DNA of 64,000 bases from Mycobacterium sp. DL440 (lineage in GTDB: Bacteria > Actinomycetota > Actinomycetes > Mycobacteriales > Mycobacteriaceae). The position numbers and the translations under genes were made by a program. Below are positions 25,325 through 34,954 of this stretch, piece by piece (position 1 is the first letter of the stretch; every line of letters starts with the position of its first letter). Below the pieces are notes generated by a model, which worked only from the letters and a program-made list of their open reading frames with translations, ran no database searches and had not been told where the DNA came from. Location of the stretch: contig NZ_CP050191.1 of the NCBI RefSeq assembly GCF_011745145.1, positions 4,721,333-4,785,332 on the forward strand, given 5' to 3'.

Positions 25325-26047
25325 ATGACCAACCCATTCAATTCACCAAACGGCGGCTTCGGCTTCGTTCCTTTCGGCCGAGAAGAGGCACGCCTCATGT
25401 TCCACCAGGCGCGTGCCGCGCGCCGCGACCTGCGCGAGCAGATGCGCGCCCAGGCCCACGCGGTACGCGAGCAAGGCGCCGATGCCACCTGTCAGACCGG
25501 TTTCGGTGGCCCAGGCTTCGGACCCGGTTTCGACCCGCGCGGCGGCGTCGGCTTCGGATTCGGCAATCTGGGCGGACCTTTCGGCGGGCATCGTGGCCGC
25601 GGCGGACGACGCGGCCGGCGCGGTGACGTCCGCGCGGCCATCCTCACCCTGCTGGCCGAACGGCCCATGCACGGTTACGAGATGACGCAGGAGATCGCCG
25701 CCCGCAGCAACAACCTGTGGAAGCCCAGCCCCGGCTCGGTGTACCCGACGCTGCAACTGCTGGTCGATGAGGGACTGATCGTCCCGGCCGAATCCGACGG
25801 CAGCAAGAAGACCTTTGAACTGACCGAAGAGGGCCGGCAGGCCGCGGCCCGGATCGAAACCCCGCCGTGGGCTCAGATCGCTGACGATGTCGATCCCGGC
25901 GCAGCCAACCTGCACGCGGCCGCCAGCCAACTGATGGCCGCCGTCGGTCAGTCGAGCTTCACCGCCAGCGAGGACCAGCGGCAACGCATCCTCGACGCCG
26001 TCAACACCGCCCGCCGTGAGATCTACCAGATCCTCGGCGAGGAGTAG
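25325..26047 (+). CDS. PadR-family regulator with Phe/Gly-rich N-terminal extension
   Basis: A 240-residue protein. The first 100 residues include a basic helix (REEARLMFHQARAARRDLREQ) and a Gly/Phe/Arg-rich low-complexity segment (GFGGPGFGPGF, GRGGRRGRRG). The PadR winged helix follows at about residues 102-175 (AAILTLLAERPMHGYEMTQEI, GSVYPTLQLLVDEGLIV). Such extended PadR proteins occur in many actinobacteria. The RGG-like stretch may contact nucleic acid non-specifically. Confidence 0.88.
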   Translation: MTNPFNSPNGGFGFVPFGREEARLMFHQARAARRDLREQMRAQAHAVREQGADATCQTGFGGPGFGPGFDPRGGVGFGFGNLGGPFGGHRGRGGRRGRRGDVRAAILTLLAERPMHGYEMTQEIAARSNNLWKPSPGSVYPTLQLLVDEGLIVPAESDGSKKTFELTEEGRQAAARIETPPWAQIADDVDPGAANLHAAASQLMAAVGQSSFTASEDQRQRILDAVNTARREIYQILGEE

Positions 26048-26066
26048 GAGCCCGTAGGCTGCCCTC

Positions 26067-26744
26067 GTGAGCAGCCTCTTCACGATCATCGCGCCGGCCG
26101 TCGTCGCAGTCCTGACCGCGGCCGGCGCGGTCATCGGACTCCAATTCCGTGACGTCGACGCCTACGAGCGCCGGCGCGGTATCTGGCAGTGGCTTCTGGT
26201 CCTGCTCGCCGCCGCCGCGACGATGGGAGCGGTCGGCTCGGCATCCGGTGTCGGCGCCGGGGACCTGCGCGAAGCCATCATCATGGCGGTGGTTGGCGTG
26301 GCTGCCGTCATCGTCGCCCATGTGATGTGGCGGCGACGCGTCCCCGATGCCGAGCCCCGCAACATTGCGATCGCGACGGCCGCCGCCGCGTGCGCGGTCC
26401 TGGTGATCGTGGGGGTCACCGCACTGACGTACACGGGGAACAAGGGCTGCCGGCAGGCCCAGCTACTGGTGGACTACACCCGCGCGAGCTCGGGCGCGAT
26501 CATGCCTGCGTTCGACACCAATCAGGGACCGACGGTGGGCGACTACGAGAACTGGTCGAAACTGATCCGCGAGGCGGCCGACCAGGTGACCGACGGCGAG
26601 ATGGCGCCGCGCGCCCAGCGAATGGGCGAGCTCGCCGGGCAGATCACCGACGCTGTCCGCAATAAGGACAAGGCCACGCACGCAATTCTCGGCGCGCAGT
26701 ATTCCGACGAGTTCAACGCGATCGTCGCCAAGTGTCAGCGGTAG
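26067..26744 (+). CDS. Conserved membrane protein of unknown function
   Basis: A 225-residue protein (GTG start). Four hydrophobic helices occupy about residues 2-130 (IIAPAVVAVLTAAGAVIGL, WLLVLLAAAATMGAVGSA, EAIIMAVVGVAAVIVAHVM, AAAACAVLVIVGVTALTY). A soluble C-terminal part follows, with one Cys near each end (KGCRQAQLL and VAKCQR), which may form a disulfide outside the membrane. It lies 19 bases after the PadR gene and converges on glpK with a 4-base gap. No family recognised. Confidence 0.6.
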   Translation: MSSLFTIIAPAVVAVLTAAGAVIGLQFRDVDAYERRRGIWQWLLVLLAAAATMGAVGSASGVGAGDLREAIIMAVVGVAAVIVAHVMWRRRVPDAEPRNIAIATAAAACAVLVIVGVTALTYTGNKGCRQAQLLVDYTRASSGAIMPAFDTNQGPTVGDYENWSKLIREAADQVTDGEMAPRAQRMGELAGQITDAVRNKDKATHAILGAQYSDEFNAIVAKCQR

Positions 26745-26748
26745 TAGG

Positions 26749-28266
26749 TCAGTCGATCTCGACCCAGTCCAGGGTGCGCGAAACGGCTTTGCGCCAACCG
26801 GCATAACCCCCGGAGCGCTGTTCGTCATCCCACTGTGGGCCCCAGCGCTGACCTTCCTGCCAGTTGGCCCGTAGATCGTCGAGGCTCTCCCAGAATCCCA
26901 CTGCGAGCCCGGCCGCATACGCCGCGCCCAGCGCCGTGGTCTCGGCCACCACGGGTTTGACCACGTCGACACCCAACACATCGGCCTGGATCTGCATGCA
27001 CAGCGCGTTGGCGGTGATACCGCCGTCGACCTTCAGAACCTCAAGATGCACACCGGAATCGGCTTCCATGGCCTCCACCACGTCGCGGCTCTGGTAGCAG
27101 ATCGCCTCCAGCGTGGCCCGCGCCAGGTGGGCGTTGGTGTTGAAGCGGGACAGCCCGACGATGACGCCCCGGGCATCGGAGCGCCAGTACGGAGCGAACA
27201 ACCCGGAGAACGCCGGCACGAAGTACACACCGCCGTTGTCGGCCACCTGCCGGGCCAGCGACTCGCTCTGCGCCGCGCCGCTGATGATGCCCAGCTGATC
27301 GCGCAGCCACTGCACCGCTGAGCCGGTCACGGCAATCGAACCCTCAAGTGCATAAACGGGTTTCGAGTCACCGAACTGGTAGCACACCGTGGTCAGCAGC
27401 CCGTTGTCCGATCGCACGATCTTCTCGCCGGTGTTGAGGAGCAGGAAATTGCCTGTGCCGTAGGTGTTCTTGGCCTCGCCGGGCTCCAGACACACCTGCC
27501 CCACCATGGCGGCCTGCTGGTCGCCCAGGATGCCGGTCACCGGCACCTCCCCGGCCAGCGGCCCGTTGTCGCGGGTGGTCCCGAATGCGGCCGGATACGA
27601 CGATGGCTTGATCTCGGGCAGCATCTGCCGCGGAATCGAGAAGAACGACAAGAGTTCGTCGTCCCAGTCCAGCGTTTCCAGGTTCATCAGCATGGTGCGG
27701 CTGGCGTTGGTGACGTCGGTGACGTGCACTCCGCCGCGATAGCCACCGGTGAGGTTCCAGCTCACCCAGCTGTCGGCAGTGCCGAAGATCGCGTCGCCGT
27801 TCTCCGCGTCACGCCGGACTCCTTCGACGTTGTCCAGGATCCACTGGATCTTGCCGCCCGAGAAGTAGGTCGCGGGCGGCAGTCCGGCCTTACGGCGGAT
27901 CACGTCGCCGCGGCCGTCCCGGTCCAGCGCCGCGGCGATGCGGTCGGTGCGGGTGTCCTGCCAGACGATGGCGTTGTGGTACGGCCGGCCGGTGTGGCGG
28001 TTCCAGACCAGCGTGGTCTCCCGCTGGTTGGTGATGCCTAGTGCGGCAAGGTCCCCGGCCACCAGGTTGGTCTTGTTCAGCGCGGTCATGATCGCCGCGG
28101 AGGTGCGTTCCCAGATCTCGACCGGATTGTGTTCGACCCACCCGGCCTTGGGCAGGATCTGCTGGTGCTCGAGCTGATGGCGACCCACCTCGGCGCCGGC
28201 GTGATCGAAGATCATGCATCGGGTGCTGGTGGTGCCCTGGTCGATGGCAGCGACAAAATCGGCCAC
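26749..28266 (-). CDS. glpK: Glycerol kinase
   Basis: A 505-residue FGGY kinase that phosphorylates glycerol with ATP to glycerol 3-phosphate. GTG start, preceded by GGAAAGGAA. Signatures: [16 protein letters not shown] (phosphate 1), [14 protein letters not shown], the substrate loop around [33 protein letters not shown], and [20 protein letters not shown] with [20 protein letters not shown] near the C-terminus (FGGY signatures). The length is standard. It is divergent from the methyltransferase gene with a 49-base gap; no GlpF or GlpD gene adjoins it. Confidence 0.95.
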   Translation of the reverse strand: MADFVAAIDQGTTSTRCMIFDHAGAEVGRHQLEHQQILPKAGWVEHNPVEIWERTSAAIMTALNKTNLVAGDLAALGITNQRETTLVWNRHTGRPYHNAIVWQDTRTDRIAAALDRDGRGDVIRRKAGLPPATYFSGGKIQWILDNVEGVRRDAENGDAIFGTADSWVSWNLTGGYRGGVHVTDVTNASRTMLMNLETLDWDDELLSFFSIPRQMLPEIKPSSYPAAFGTTRDNGPLAGEVPVTGILGDQQAAMVGQVCLEPGEAKNTYGTGNFLLLNTGEKIVRSDNGLLTTVCYQFGDSKPVYALEGSIAVTGSAVQWLRDQLGIISGAAQSESLARQVADNGGVYFVPAFSGLFAPYWRSDARGVIVGLSRFNTNAHLARATLEAICYQSRDVVEAMEADSGVHLEVLKVDGGITANALCMQIQADVLGVDVVKPVVAETTALGAAYAAGLAVGFWESLDDLRANWQEGQRWGPQWDDEQRSGGYAGWRKAVSRTLDWVEID

Positions 28267-28315
28267 TGTGTTCCTTTCCCGAGTCGCTTCGCTCCTGCCC
28301 GCCGAAACGTCCATC

Positions 28316-29080
28316 ATGGCTTACATGGCTATCGACACCTCTGATATCGACCGGATGCCCCGGGGCGGGTTCCGCGCGTCGTGCCTGGACCGGTTGCTGG
28401 AAACGGATCGGGAGGAGTATCTGGACCGCGACGATGTGGACAGTTCGATCAAGGACCAGGTGATCGGCGCGCTGGACTGGACCGGCCGGCTCTTCAAGAA
28501 CCATCAGCGGTTCGCCGCGATCGCGCTCGATCTGGTTGCCGACGTGCCCGATCCGCGAATCCTGGAATTGGGCGCCGGGCACGGCGGCGTGTCGCGTCAG
28601 CTACTGGCCGACCATCCGTCCGCGCATGTCACCGTCACGGACCTCGATCCGGAATCAGTGACCCGCATCGCCGCGACCGACCTCGGCAGCCATCCCCGCG
28701 CCCAAGTCCGCCAGATGGACGCCACCGAGATCGATGCCGCCGACGGCAGTTACGACCTCGTCCTGTTCGCCTTGTCGTTCCACCATCTGCGCCCGGCGCA
28801 GGCTGCGCAGGTGTTCGCCGAGGGCACCCGGGTTGCCGAAACGCTGCTGATCATCGACCTCCCGCGGCCGCCCGCCCCGCTGCACCTGTTGCGCCTGGCA
28901 ACGATGCTGCCCATGGCCGGAGTGCTGCCGTTCGTGCACGACGGGGTCATCAGCTCGCTACGCAGCTACAGCCCGTCGGCTTTGCGCAGCCTGGCCCGCC
29001 ACGCCGACCCGTCGATCGAGCTCACGCTGCGCAGCGGGCTGAACCTGCCGCAGATCGTCATCGCCAGACACAACCGGTGA
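28316..29080 (+). CDS. Class I SAM-dependent methyltransferase
   Basis: A 254-residue protein (an ATG three codons downstream is equally plausible). Motif I is [16 protein letters not shown] (about residue 83), the acidic post-I residue is in [11 protein letters not shown], and motif IV is [18 protein letters not shown]. The C-terminal part [29 protein letters not shown] looks like a lid. The substrate is unknown. It converges on the ESX-linked MinD-like gene with only 6 bases between them, marking the left edge of the type VII region. Confidence 0.8.
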   Translation: MAYMAIDTSDIDRMPRGGFRASCLDRLLETDREEYLDRDDVDSSIKDQVIGALDWTGRLFKNHQRFAAIALDLVADVPDPRILELGAGHGGVSRQLLADHPSAHVTVTDLDPESVTRIAATDLGSHPRAQVRQMDATEIDAADGSYDLVLFALSFHHLRPAQAAQVFAEGTRVAETLLIIDLPRPPAPLHLLRLATMLPMAGVLPFVHDGVISSLRSYSPSALRSLARHADPSIELTLRSGLNLPQIVIARHNR

Positions 29081-29086
29081 ATGCCG

Positions 29087-30115
29087 TCAGGCGTGCCGCT
29101 TGACCTGCGGCGCCACCGAGAAGAGGTCGGCGACGGTGGAGGCCAGCTCCAGGAAGGCCTGCCGGGTCGGCCGGCTGAGGAAACCGAGGTCCACCTCGGC
29201 ACCTTCGGCGAGGTGATCGTCGAACGGAACCACGTGCAGGGCCCGCACCCTGGGCAGGAAATGGTTGGACAGCTGCCCCATGTCGAGCCCCAGTGCGCCC
29301 GGGCGCGAGGCGCTGACCACCACTATCGCCTTCGGTACCAGATGTGAATAGCCGTTGCGCTCAAGCCAATCCAACGTCGCAAGAGCGCTACGTGCCGAGT
29401 CGATGGCAGGCGATGCGACGATCACGATCGCATCCGCGACATCCAGCACTCCCGCCATCGCCGAGTGCACCAGCCCGGTGCCGCAGTCGGTCAGGATGAT
29501 GTTGTAGAAGCGCTGCAGCACACTCAGCACACCGCGATAGTCGTGCTCCGAGAACGCCTCCGAGGTGGCCGGGTCGCGCTCGGAGGCCAAGATCTCCAGG
29601 CGGCTGGTGCTTTGGGAGGTATGGCGGCGGATGTCGGAGTACCGCGAGATGCCGTCGTCGAGGAGCACGTCGCGCACGGTGGAACTGCATTCGTTGGGTC
29701 CGCGCTGGGCGAGCGTGCCGAAGTCGGGGTTGGCATCCACCGCGATCACGCGATCGCCGCGGGTCGCGGCCAGGGTGGCCCCCAAGCCAACCGTGGTGGT
29801 GGTTTTACCCACCCCGCCCTTCTGGGACAGCAAGGCGATGTTGAACGGCCCGCCGACCACCGGCTGGTTGACCCGATCCATGAGCGTCTTGTGGGTTGAC
29901 TCCTGTTCGGAGACACCAGGATTCATGCCGGTGGCCCGGTACACGGCCTTGCGCCAGCCTGACTTCGGCGTGGGCGCGGCACGGACCAGGCCGAGTTCCC
30001 CGTTGCTGGGCACCACCGACGGGCGCTGACCATCTGCGGTCCGCGGCTTGATGGAGGTGAACGGAGTCGGTTCAGGCGGGCAGGCGCTCAACCGCTTGTC
30101 GTCGCTGTCGGTCAT
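29087..30115 (-). CDS. EspI-like MinD/ParA-type ATPase of the ESX locus
   Basis: A 342-residue protein with a proline-containing, probably disordered N-terminus (about 1-50), a short WRKAVYRATG motif typical of mycobacterial EspI-like ATPases, and a deviant Walker A KGGVGKTTTT at about 99-107. VIAVDANPD, then YNIILTDCGTG (Walker B region) and VVSASRPG complete the fold. The EspI family is thought to regulate ESX-1 secretion in response to ATP level. At 342 residues it is about half the length of M. tuberculosis EspI because the Pro-rich N-terminus is short. It follows eccA by 16 bases. A close paralogue lies at the right edge of the window. Confidence 0.82.
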   Translation of the reverse strand: MTDSDDKRLSACPPEPTPFTSIKPRTADGQRPSVVPSNGELGLVRAAPTPKSGWRKAVYRATGMNPGVSEQESTHKTLMDRVNQPVVGGPFNIALLSQKGGVGKTTTTVGLGATLAATRGDRVIAVDANPDFGTLAQRGPNECSSTVRDVLLDDGISRYSDIRRHTSQSTSRLEILASERDPATSEAFSEHDYRGVLSVLQRFYNIILTDCGTGLVHSAMAGVLDVADAIVIVASPAIDSARSALATLDWLERNGYSHLVPKAIVVVSASRPGALGLDMGQLSNHFLPRVRALHVVPFDDHLAEGAEVDLGFLSRPTRQAFLELASTVADLFSVAPQVKRHA

Positions 30116-30131
30116 GGCTACTTCCCTCCGG

Positions 30132-31940
30132 TCAACTCGATGCCGTCATGCCGAGCACCTGTTTGAGTGCGGCCCGCATGTCCACCGGTTCGATCCGCAT
30201 CAGCTGCGCCTCGTCGAGATCCGACAGATTCATGCCGTGGATCTCACTGAGCCGGTATTCGCGTTCCTCTTCGGCGGCCTCGATCACGTTGCGCACGAAC
30301 CGGCCGTTGCCGGCCAGGTCGATGCCGGGGCGCAATTGTCCCGATTGGTCGAGCGCCTCACTCTGGCACAGCGTGACGCACGCGGTGACGAGTTCTTCGT
30401 AGGCGGCCTCCGACAATTCGGAGTCCCTGGTGCGGGCGACGAGCTTGCCGATGTCCCCCAGTTCGTGCGGACCGTAGGAGCCGAACCGGATTCGTTTGGT
30501 GAACCGCGACGCCAGACCGTCGTTGGAGGCCAGGAAGCGATCGATCTCGGCGTCGTAGCCGGCGATGATCACGACGAGACGGTCGCGGTCGTTCTCCATG
30601 CGGGCCAGCAGGGTGTCGACGGCCTCACGGCCGAAGGCGTCGCCGCCGGACAAGCCGGTCTGGATCAACGTGTAGGCCTCGTCGATGAACAGCACCCCGT
30701 CCATCGCCGAGTCAATCAGAGCGGTGGTCTTGATCGCGGTGCTGCCGAGATGCTGGCCGACGAAGTCGTGGCGTTTGGCCTCCACGATGTTTGGTGTGCG
30801 CAGCAGCCCCAGACCGCAATAGGTCTGTGCGACCACCCGGGCGATCGTGGTCTTGCCGGTGCCGGGCGGGCCGGTGAACGCCAGGTGCAGACTGCGCGCC
30901 GCCGAACTGAGCCCCTTGTCCCCGCGGACCTTTGCCAGCATCGCCGCTGACTTCAGTTTGGCGACTTGGAGTTTGACGTCTGACAAGCCGATCTGGCGAT
31001 CCAGCTCCTGCTGTGCCGCTTGCAGGTATTCGTTGCCCCGCTCCGACAGATCGTCGGCCAGGAGGTCCTCCGCCGACGGCACACTGGCCGGGTCCCAACG
31101 GTCGGCGCGCGAGTCGACGATCTCCTTCGAGGTGACCACCAGCCGGTACTTGGGATCGGCCAACGCAGCAGCGTTCGCCTCGAATCCGGGGTCCTCGCTG
31201 TAGATCCGTTCGAAGATCACCCGGGCGTCCTGCTCTTCGCCCATCTCCCGAAGGGTCAGCCCCTTGCAGAACTCCGCGGCCCGCCGCGCTCCCGGAACCG
31301 GGCCCTCGATGGCCCGGTCGAGTCGGCGGATGCCCTCCCCGAACAGTCCCATCTGCGCGCACGCCGATCCGACCATCAGATCGGCACCGGCGCCGATATA
31401 GTTGTCGGTGAACGATCCCGATCTGCTCAGCGCACTCAGTACGTCGGGCCAGCGCTGCGTCGTGAAGTGCAGTACGCCACGGATATACGCACAGATCTCG
31501 CCGGTGTCACCGTCCGGCGCGGTCGCCGTCTGCTCCAGCTTGTCGAGCACCTGCTCAGCCTCGTCGAAATCCTTGGTGCTGATCATGCTGGCCGCGTAGG
31601 CAAGCCACATCTCGGTCTTGGTGCTCAACGGGTAGTCGAGGTACAGCCCGGTCTGGAAGCGCCCACTCAAGGACCGTTGCGGCAGACCGAGTCGGCGCTG
31701 CTCGCGGAACAACGACAGTGTGCTGGTTCGGTACAGGTGGTAGATGACCTCGGGGCTGGTGTCACCGGTGGCTGCGCGGCCCAACCACGCATCGCACATG
31801 TCCGGGTCGTATTCAGTGGCCCGGCGGAACGCGAGCGCCGCGTACGGCAGGTCGCGTTCGGTCTCCAACCCGTCGATGGGAATGCCGAGCGACAGCACTC
31901 CGGCATCGAAAACCCGCTGCGCATCGGTGGATCCATTCAT
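30132..31940 (-). CDS. eccA: Type VII secretion AAA+ ATPase EccA
   Basis: A 602-residue cytosolic ATPase of ESX systems that releases EspG chaperones from PE/PPE substrates. The N-terminal TPR-like half (about 1-290) includes AALAFRRATEYDPDMCDAWL and the conserved ALADPKYRLVVTSKEIVDSRADRWDP link. The C-terminal CbbX-type AAA+ half has Walker A GPPGTGKTTIARV, Walker B GVLFIDEAYTL, and LLARMENDRDRLVVIIAGY with sensor arginine region LASRFTKRIRF. The ATG gives the family-like start MNGSTDAQRVF; a GTG four codons upstream, close to GAGGAG, is an alternative. It is divergent from the substrate operon. Confidence 0.93.
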   Translation of the reverse strand: MNGSTDAQRVFDAGVLSLGIPIDGLETERDLPYAALAFRRATEYDPDMCDAWLGRAATGDTSPEVIYHLYRTSTLSLFREQRRLGLPQRSLSGRFQTGLYLDYPLSTKTEMWLAYAASMISTKDFDEAEQVLDKLEQTATAPDGDTGEICAYIRGVLHFTTQRWPDVLSALSRSGSFTDNYIGAGADLMVGSACAQMGLFGEGIRRLDRAIEGPVPGARRAAEFCKGLTLREMGEEQDARVIFERIYSEDPGFEANAAALADPKYRLVVTSKEIVDSRADRWDPASVPSAEDLLADDLSERGNEYLQAAQQELDRQIGLSDVKLQVAKLKSAAMLAKVRGDKGLSSAARSLHLAFTGPPGTGKTTIARVVAQTYCGLGLLRTPNIVEAKRHDFVGQHLGSTAIKTTALIDSAMDGVLFIDEAYTLIQTGLSGGDAFGREAVDTLLARMENDRDRLVVIIAGYDAEIDRFLASNDGLASRFTKRIRFGSYGPHELGDIGKLVARTRDSELSEAAYEELVTACVTLCQSEALDQSGQLRPGIDLAGNGRFVRNVIEAAEEEREYRLSEIHGMNLSDLDEAQLMRIEPVDMRAALKQVLGMTASS

Positions 31941-32053
31941 CGGAGGTGACACATCTCCTCACTGCACGGTCAGCCGCGATTCGTCCGCTGTCTCACCAGC
32001 ACGTCCCGGTTGAGCTCCGGACGGACGCCCGCGAGTGTACTAAGTTGAGCAGA

Positions 32054-32371
32054 ATGGCACAGCCGGTGCAGTCAGCTGGCGGAACGATTTCGGTGCACAC
32101 CACCGAACGCGGTCTGCCGGTGGCGCTTCGCCTCGACCCGGTCGAGTTGAAGAAGCCGCCCACACAACTGGCCGATGAGATCCTGGCGCTGTGCCGCCTG
32201 TCGGCGGCCCGTGCCCAGGTGGAGCGCAGGCGTGAGCTGGCCGAAAAGGGTTACGGCGCATCGGTCATCGGTCCGCTGCAACTGGCGACCGAGGATGAGC
32301 TGGGCCGCGCCGAGGACGAGGTCCTCGGTGAGGAGAACGAACTCCCGTCCACCTGGGGAAGGTCGGTATGA
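32054..32371 (+). CDS. EspD/EspH-like ESX chaperone
   Basis: A 105-residue protein. The region ISVHTTERGLPVALRLDPVE then TQLADEILALCRLSAARAQVERR aligns by eye with the conserved segment of M. tuberculosis EspD (VSVSTLMDGRIDHVELS, then ESQLASEILVIADLARQKAQ). The EspD/EspH family stabilises EspA/EspC- or EspE/EspF-type substrates. The acidic N-terminal extension of EspD is absent. Its stop overlaps the next gene (ATGA). It heads the substrate operon, divergent from eccA. Confidence 0.65.
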   Translation: MAQPVQSAGGTISVHTTERGLPVALRLDPVELKKPPTQLADEILALCRLSAARAQVERRRELAEKGYGASVIGPLQLATEDELGRAEDEVLGEENELPSTWGRSV

Positions 32372-32781
32372 CCGGCCTCGCCGACTCGCTGGTCGGCCGC
32401 ATCCGCAAACAGCGTGACCTGATGCAGGCGATGGATGAGCACTGCCAATCGATTTCGGCTCGTGTCACGAGCCGTGACGGAAACGTCAGTGCCGAGGTCG
32501 ACGGCATGGGTGCGATGACCGGGCTGTGGCTCGGGCCCGCCGCGCACAAGCTGGGTGCGGACGCACTGGCGAAGCTGATTGTCGAAACCGCCGGTGCTGC
32601 CGCGCAGGTGGCGGCGGCCCGCCAGCAGTTTCTGTCCCAGGAATTCGCGCAGCGTCTGCAGGAACTGAACCAGACGCCGCTGACGCGCTGGGACGGCAGC
32701 GCCTTCGAACCACGGGGTCAGCGACCCTCGCCGGCAAACCGCGACCAGTCCGAGGAGCCCGACCAACCGGTTGGCACCTGA
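32368..32781 (+). CDS. EspL-like YbaB/EbfC-fold protein
   Basis: A 137-residue protein. The order helix, then strands with VTSRDGNVSAEVDGMGAMTGLWLGPAAHKLGADALAKLIVETAGAAAQ, matches YbaB-type proteins and is close to EspL (INGHQWLTGLRIEDGLLKKLGAEAVAQRV). EspL binds and stabilises ESX-1 Esp substrates in the cytosol. The C-terminal 30 residues are Pro/Glu-rich. It is translationally coupled to the EspD/H-like gene. Confidence 0.7.
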   Translation: MTGLADSLVGRIRKQRDLMQAMDEHCQSISARVTSRDGNVSAEVDGMGAMTGLWLGPAAHKLGADALAKLIVETAGAAAQVAAARQQFLSQEFAQRLQELNQTPLTRWDGSAFEPRGQRPSPANRDQSEEPDQPVGT

Positions 32782-32903
32782 ACTGCGACGCAGCACCTCT
32801 CACGCCGGCACAATGCGCACGAGAATCGTTTATCCAGCAATTTTTTCCATTGCGCTAATTACCAAAACGAACGATCTACACGCATTATTTGCGGAAAATT
32901 CAG

Positions 32904-32933
32904 TTAGCTGCGCCCGGTGGGCGCGGCTATAGT
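32904..32933 (+). promoter_or_regulatory. Predicted promoter for the substrate genes
   Basis: The 207-base gap before the EspC/F-like gene is unusually AT-rich for this genome (about 32820-32940). TTAGCT at 32904-32909 and TATAGT at 32928-32933 are separated by 18 bases and lie 56 bases before the ATG, which has GGAAAGG upstream. This suggests an independent, strong promoter. Confidence 0.5.
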
Positions 32934-32988
32934 TTATTGGTCTCGTGCCCGCACAGCCCCTGCTTCCAGCTGGAAAGGTTTCAGCACG

Positions 32989-33273
32989 ATGAGCGACATT
33001 TTCGCCGCCCAACCCTCGGGGATGGCTACCTTTTCCGCTGCGAATGAGGCCGCCGCATCCGCGATAACCGCGGCTGGATCGGCCGACTCATCGGCGATGC
33101 TGATGTCCGCAGCAGCCGCACTCGGCCCGATCGGTGCGGTGTATCTGGCAGCTTTCGGCCCAGCTCAAGCCAACAATTTGGCCGGCACGCTGCTCGTCGG
33201 CGGAGTGCACGCCGCCACCGGAGCCGCCACCGAAGGGTCCCGGTCCGCCGTCCTGTCCAACGACGACGCCTAG
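32989..33273 (+). CDS. EspC/EspF-like small secreted substrate
   Basis: A 94-residue helical protein. The start MSDIFAAQPSGMATFSAANEAAASAI and the middle ALGPIGAVYLAAFGPAQANNLAGTLLVGGVHAATGAA fit the EspC/EspF (type VII secretion target) pattern of two helices with a turn. The C-terminal YxxxD/E motif present in EspC (YSEAD) is absent; the end is LSNDDA. It is followed 12 bases later by an EspA/E-like gene, mirroring espF-espE and espC-espA pairs. Confidence 0.6.
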   Translation: MSDIFAAQPSGMATFSAANEAAASAITAAGSADSSAMLMSAAAALGPIGAVYLAAFGPAQANNLAGTLLVGGVHAATGAATEGSRSAVLSNDDA

Positions 33274-33285
33274 GCCTGACGCCAT

Positions 33286-34587
33286 ATGCCTACGGTTTTG
33301 CCTCCCCAGCCGGTAACCCCGGTTGGACAGTTGGCTCAACACGTTCCTGGCTACGACGCCACACCGGTCATCGCTGCTCAAGAACAGAACTTGCAAGACT
33401 TTCTGAATTTGCCAGTCCAACAAATTCTTGATCGTCTGGGTTTGCCGTCAATCGCGGATCAAAAGTCGGCAGAAGAGCCGCCCCCCGAAGGTCAACCCGA
33501 ACAGCAGCCACCCGCCAATCCCATGGATCCGAGCGCGTTGATCAGCCCGGTCACCGATGCGCTCAGCTCGCTGGGCAGCGGTATGTTCGACGGGGTCGAT
33601 CCGACGACGATGCTGCCGGCCATCGCCAAGATGTTCCAGTCCACCGGCGGCCCCATGGCGAAGTCGGTCAGTGCAGCGGGCGACGCCTGGCAGGGCGCGT
33701 CCGGCACTGCCGCGGCGGCCAAGACCACGAACGCCGTCGCCAACGGGGCCGAGGTCGGTGCCCAATCCGACGCCCTGAGTAGCAGTTTGACCGCGGCCGC
33801 CGCCAACGTCGGCCAGGCCAGGGTCCGACTCGTCGCCACCATCACCGAGTTCGCCGCGACCATCGCTGCCATCGGGCCCATGATCATCTTCCCGTGGGGC
33901 TGGGCCGCGGCAATCGCCGCTGCCAACAAGGCAATTGCCACCACTGCCGAAGTGATGACCGAACTGCAGACTTCACTGGCCACCCAGGCCGCCCAGGTCA
34001 CCACGGCCGGCGCACCGGTGGGCATCACCGCTGCACCCGAGGGTGCCTCGTCACTGGCCGGCCTGGCCCAGCTGATGCCGATGGCGATGAAGGGTGCCGA
34101 GGCCGGAGTTCAGGCCGGCACCGGCGCGGCGTCGGCGGCCAGTTCGGCCGCCGCGAATCCCGCCATCGATCCGATGGACCCAGCCGCTGCCGATGCGGCC
34201 GAGGCCGAAGGCGGACCCGCGTTCGCGGGCGCGGGAATGGGTGCCGGCGGCGTCGGAGGTGGAATCGGGGGGAGCGGAACGCCCGCACCCCGGTCACTAC
34301 CGATGTCGGCAATGATTCAGGCCGAAAGTGCAAGCGCCCCAGCACAATCAGCTGCACCGCGGGTCGGTGGTGTCGGCTCACCGGGCATGATGGGGGGCGC
34401 GCCCATGGGGGCGATGGGCGCCGGCCAGGGCGCGAACGCCTCGTCCAGCAACAACCACACGTCGGCGTCCTTCCTGCACACCACCGACCAAGGCAGTGAG
34501 ATCGTCGGCGATCTCGGCACTGCGGCACCCCCGGTCCTCGGGGAGGCCGACCCGTATCAGACTCCGGACGTCGAACTCCGGATCTAG
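33286..34587 (+). CDS. EspA/EspE-like ESX substrate
   Basis: A 433-residue protein. After a proline-rich N-terminus (to about residue 85) a helical region carries AGDAWQGASGTAAAAK, the WxG turn of type VII substrates. A hydrophobic hairpin (ATIAAIGPMIIFPWGWAAAIAAANKA) comparable to the helical core of EspA and EspE follows. The C-terminal third is Gly/Met/Ser-rich (GMMGGAPMGAMGAG) and ends in an acidic tail. Pairing with the upstream EspC/F-like gene supports the call. It is probably exported as a complex with that partner. Confidence 0.6.
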   Translation: MPTVLPPQPVTPVGQLAQHVPGYDATPVIAAQEQNLQDFLNLPVQQILDRLGLPSIADQKSAEEPPPEGQPEQQPPANPMDPSALISPVTDALSSLGSGMFDGVDPTTMLPAIAKMFQSTGGPMAKSVSAAGDAWQGASGTAAAAKTTNAVANGAEVGAQSDALSSSLTAAAANVGQARVRLVATITEFAATIAAIGPMIIFPWGWAAAIAAANKAIATTAEVMTELQTSLATQAAQVTTAGAPVGITAAPEGASSLAGLAQLMPMAMKGAEAGVQAGTGAASAASSAAANPAIDPMDPAAADAAEAEGGPAFAGAGMGAGGVGGGIGGSGTPAPRSLPMSAMIQAESASAPAQSAAPRVGGVGSPGMMGGAPMGAMGAGQGANASSSNNHTSASFLHTTDQGSEIVGDLGTAAPPVLGEADPYQTPDVELRI

Positions 34588-34612
34588 TCATCCCCAACCA
34601 AGGAGAACGGTT

Positions 34613-34906
34613 ATGGCCGACAGCGACGGAATGTCCATCCAACCCGCAGAGGTGCAGGAGGTCAGCCGCCAACTCGACGAACTCGCCAACCGGGTACAGC
34701 GGGTGATGACCGAAGAGGCACCCAATCTCACGGTGATCCCGTCGGCCCGCGACGAGGTGTCGCAGCGGGTTGCCCAGACTCTCAACGAGGTTCACACCTC
34801 GTTCGGCACCACCACCGATCAGGGCATGGCCGAGGTCCACGAGGTGGCCGCGACACTGCGCGGTCATTCGTCCAACATTGCCGCCTCGGAGGACTTCGCC
34901 GGCTGA
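34613..34906 (+). CDS. PE-like protein lacking the YxxxD/E motif
   Basis: A 97-residue protein with AAGGAGA before the ATG. The central VIPSARDEVSQRVAQTLNEVHTSFG and the following helix align with PE proteins (VVPAAADEVSALTAAQF). The PE dipeptide itself is absent. At the C-terminus, where PE35 has YSQID, this protein reads HSSNI, so the export tyrosine is replaced. It precedes the PPE gene by 48 bases, as usual for PE/PPE pairs. Confidence 0.68.
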   Translation: MADSDGMSIQPAEVQEVSRQLDELANRVQRVMTEEAPNLTVIPSARDEVSQRVAQTLNEVHTSFGTTTDQGMAEVHEVAATLRGHSSNIAASEDFAG

Positions 34907-34954
34907 CCATCACACGTACATCTGGTTCTGTTCTTCGAGGGGAGGTTTCCGGGC

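Noticed and set aside
32989..33273. Annotation of the first small substrate as a PE protein
   Set aside because: It lacks the DEVS-type core of PE proteins that the gene at 34613 has, and its pairing with an EspA/E-like gene fits EspC/F better.
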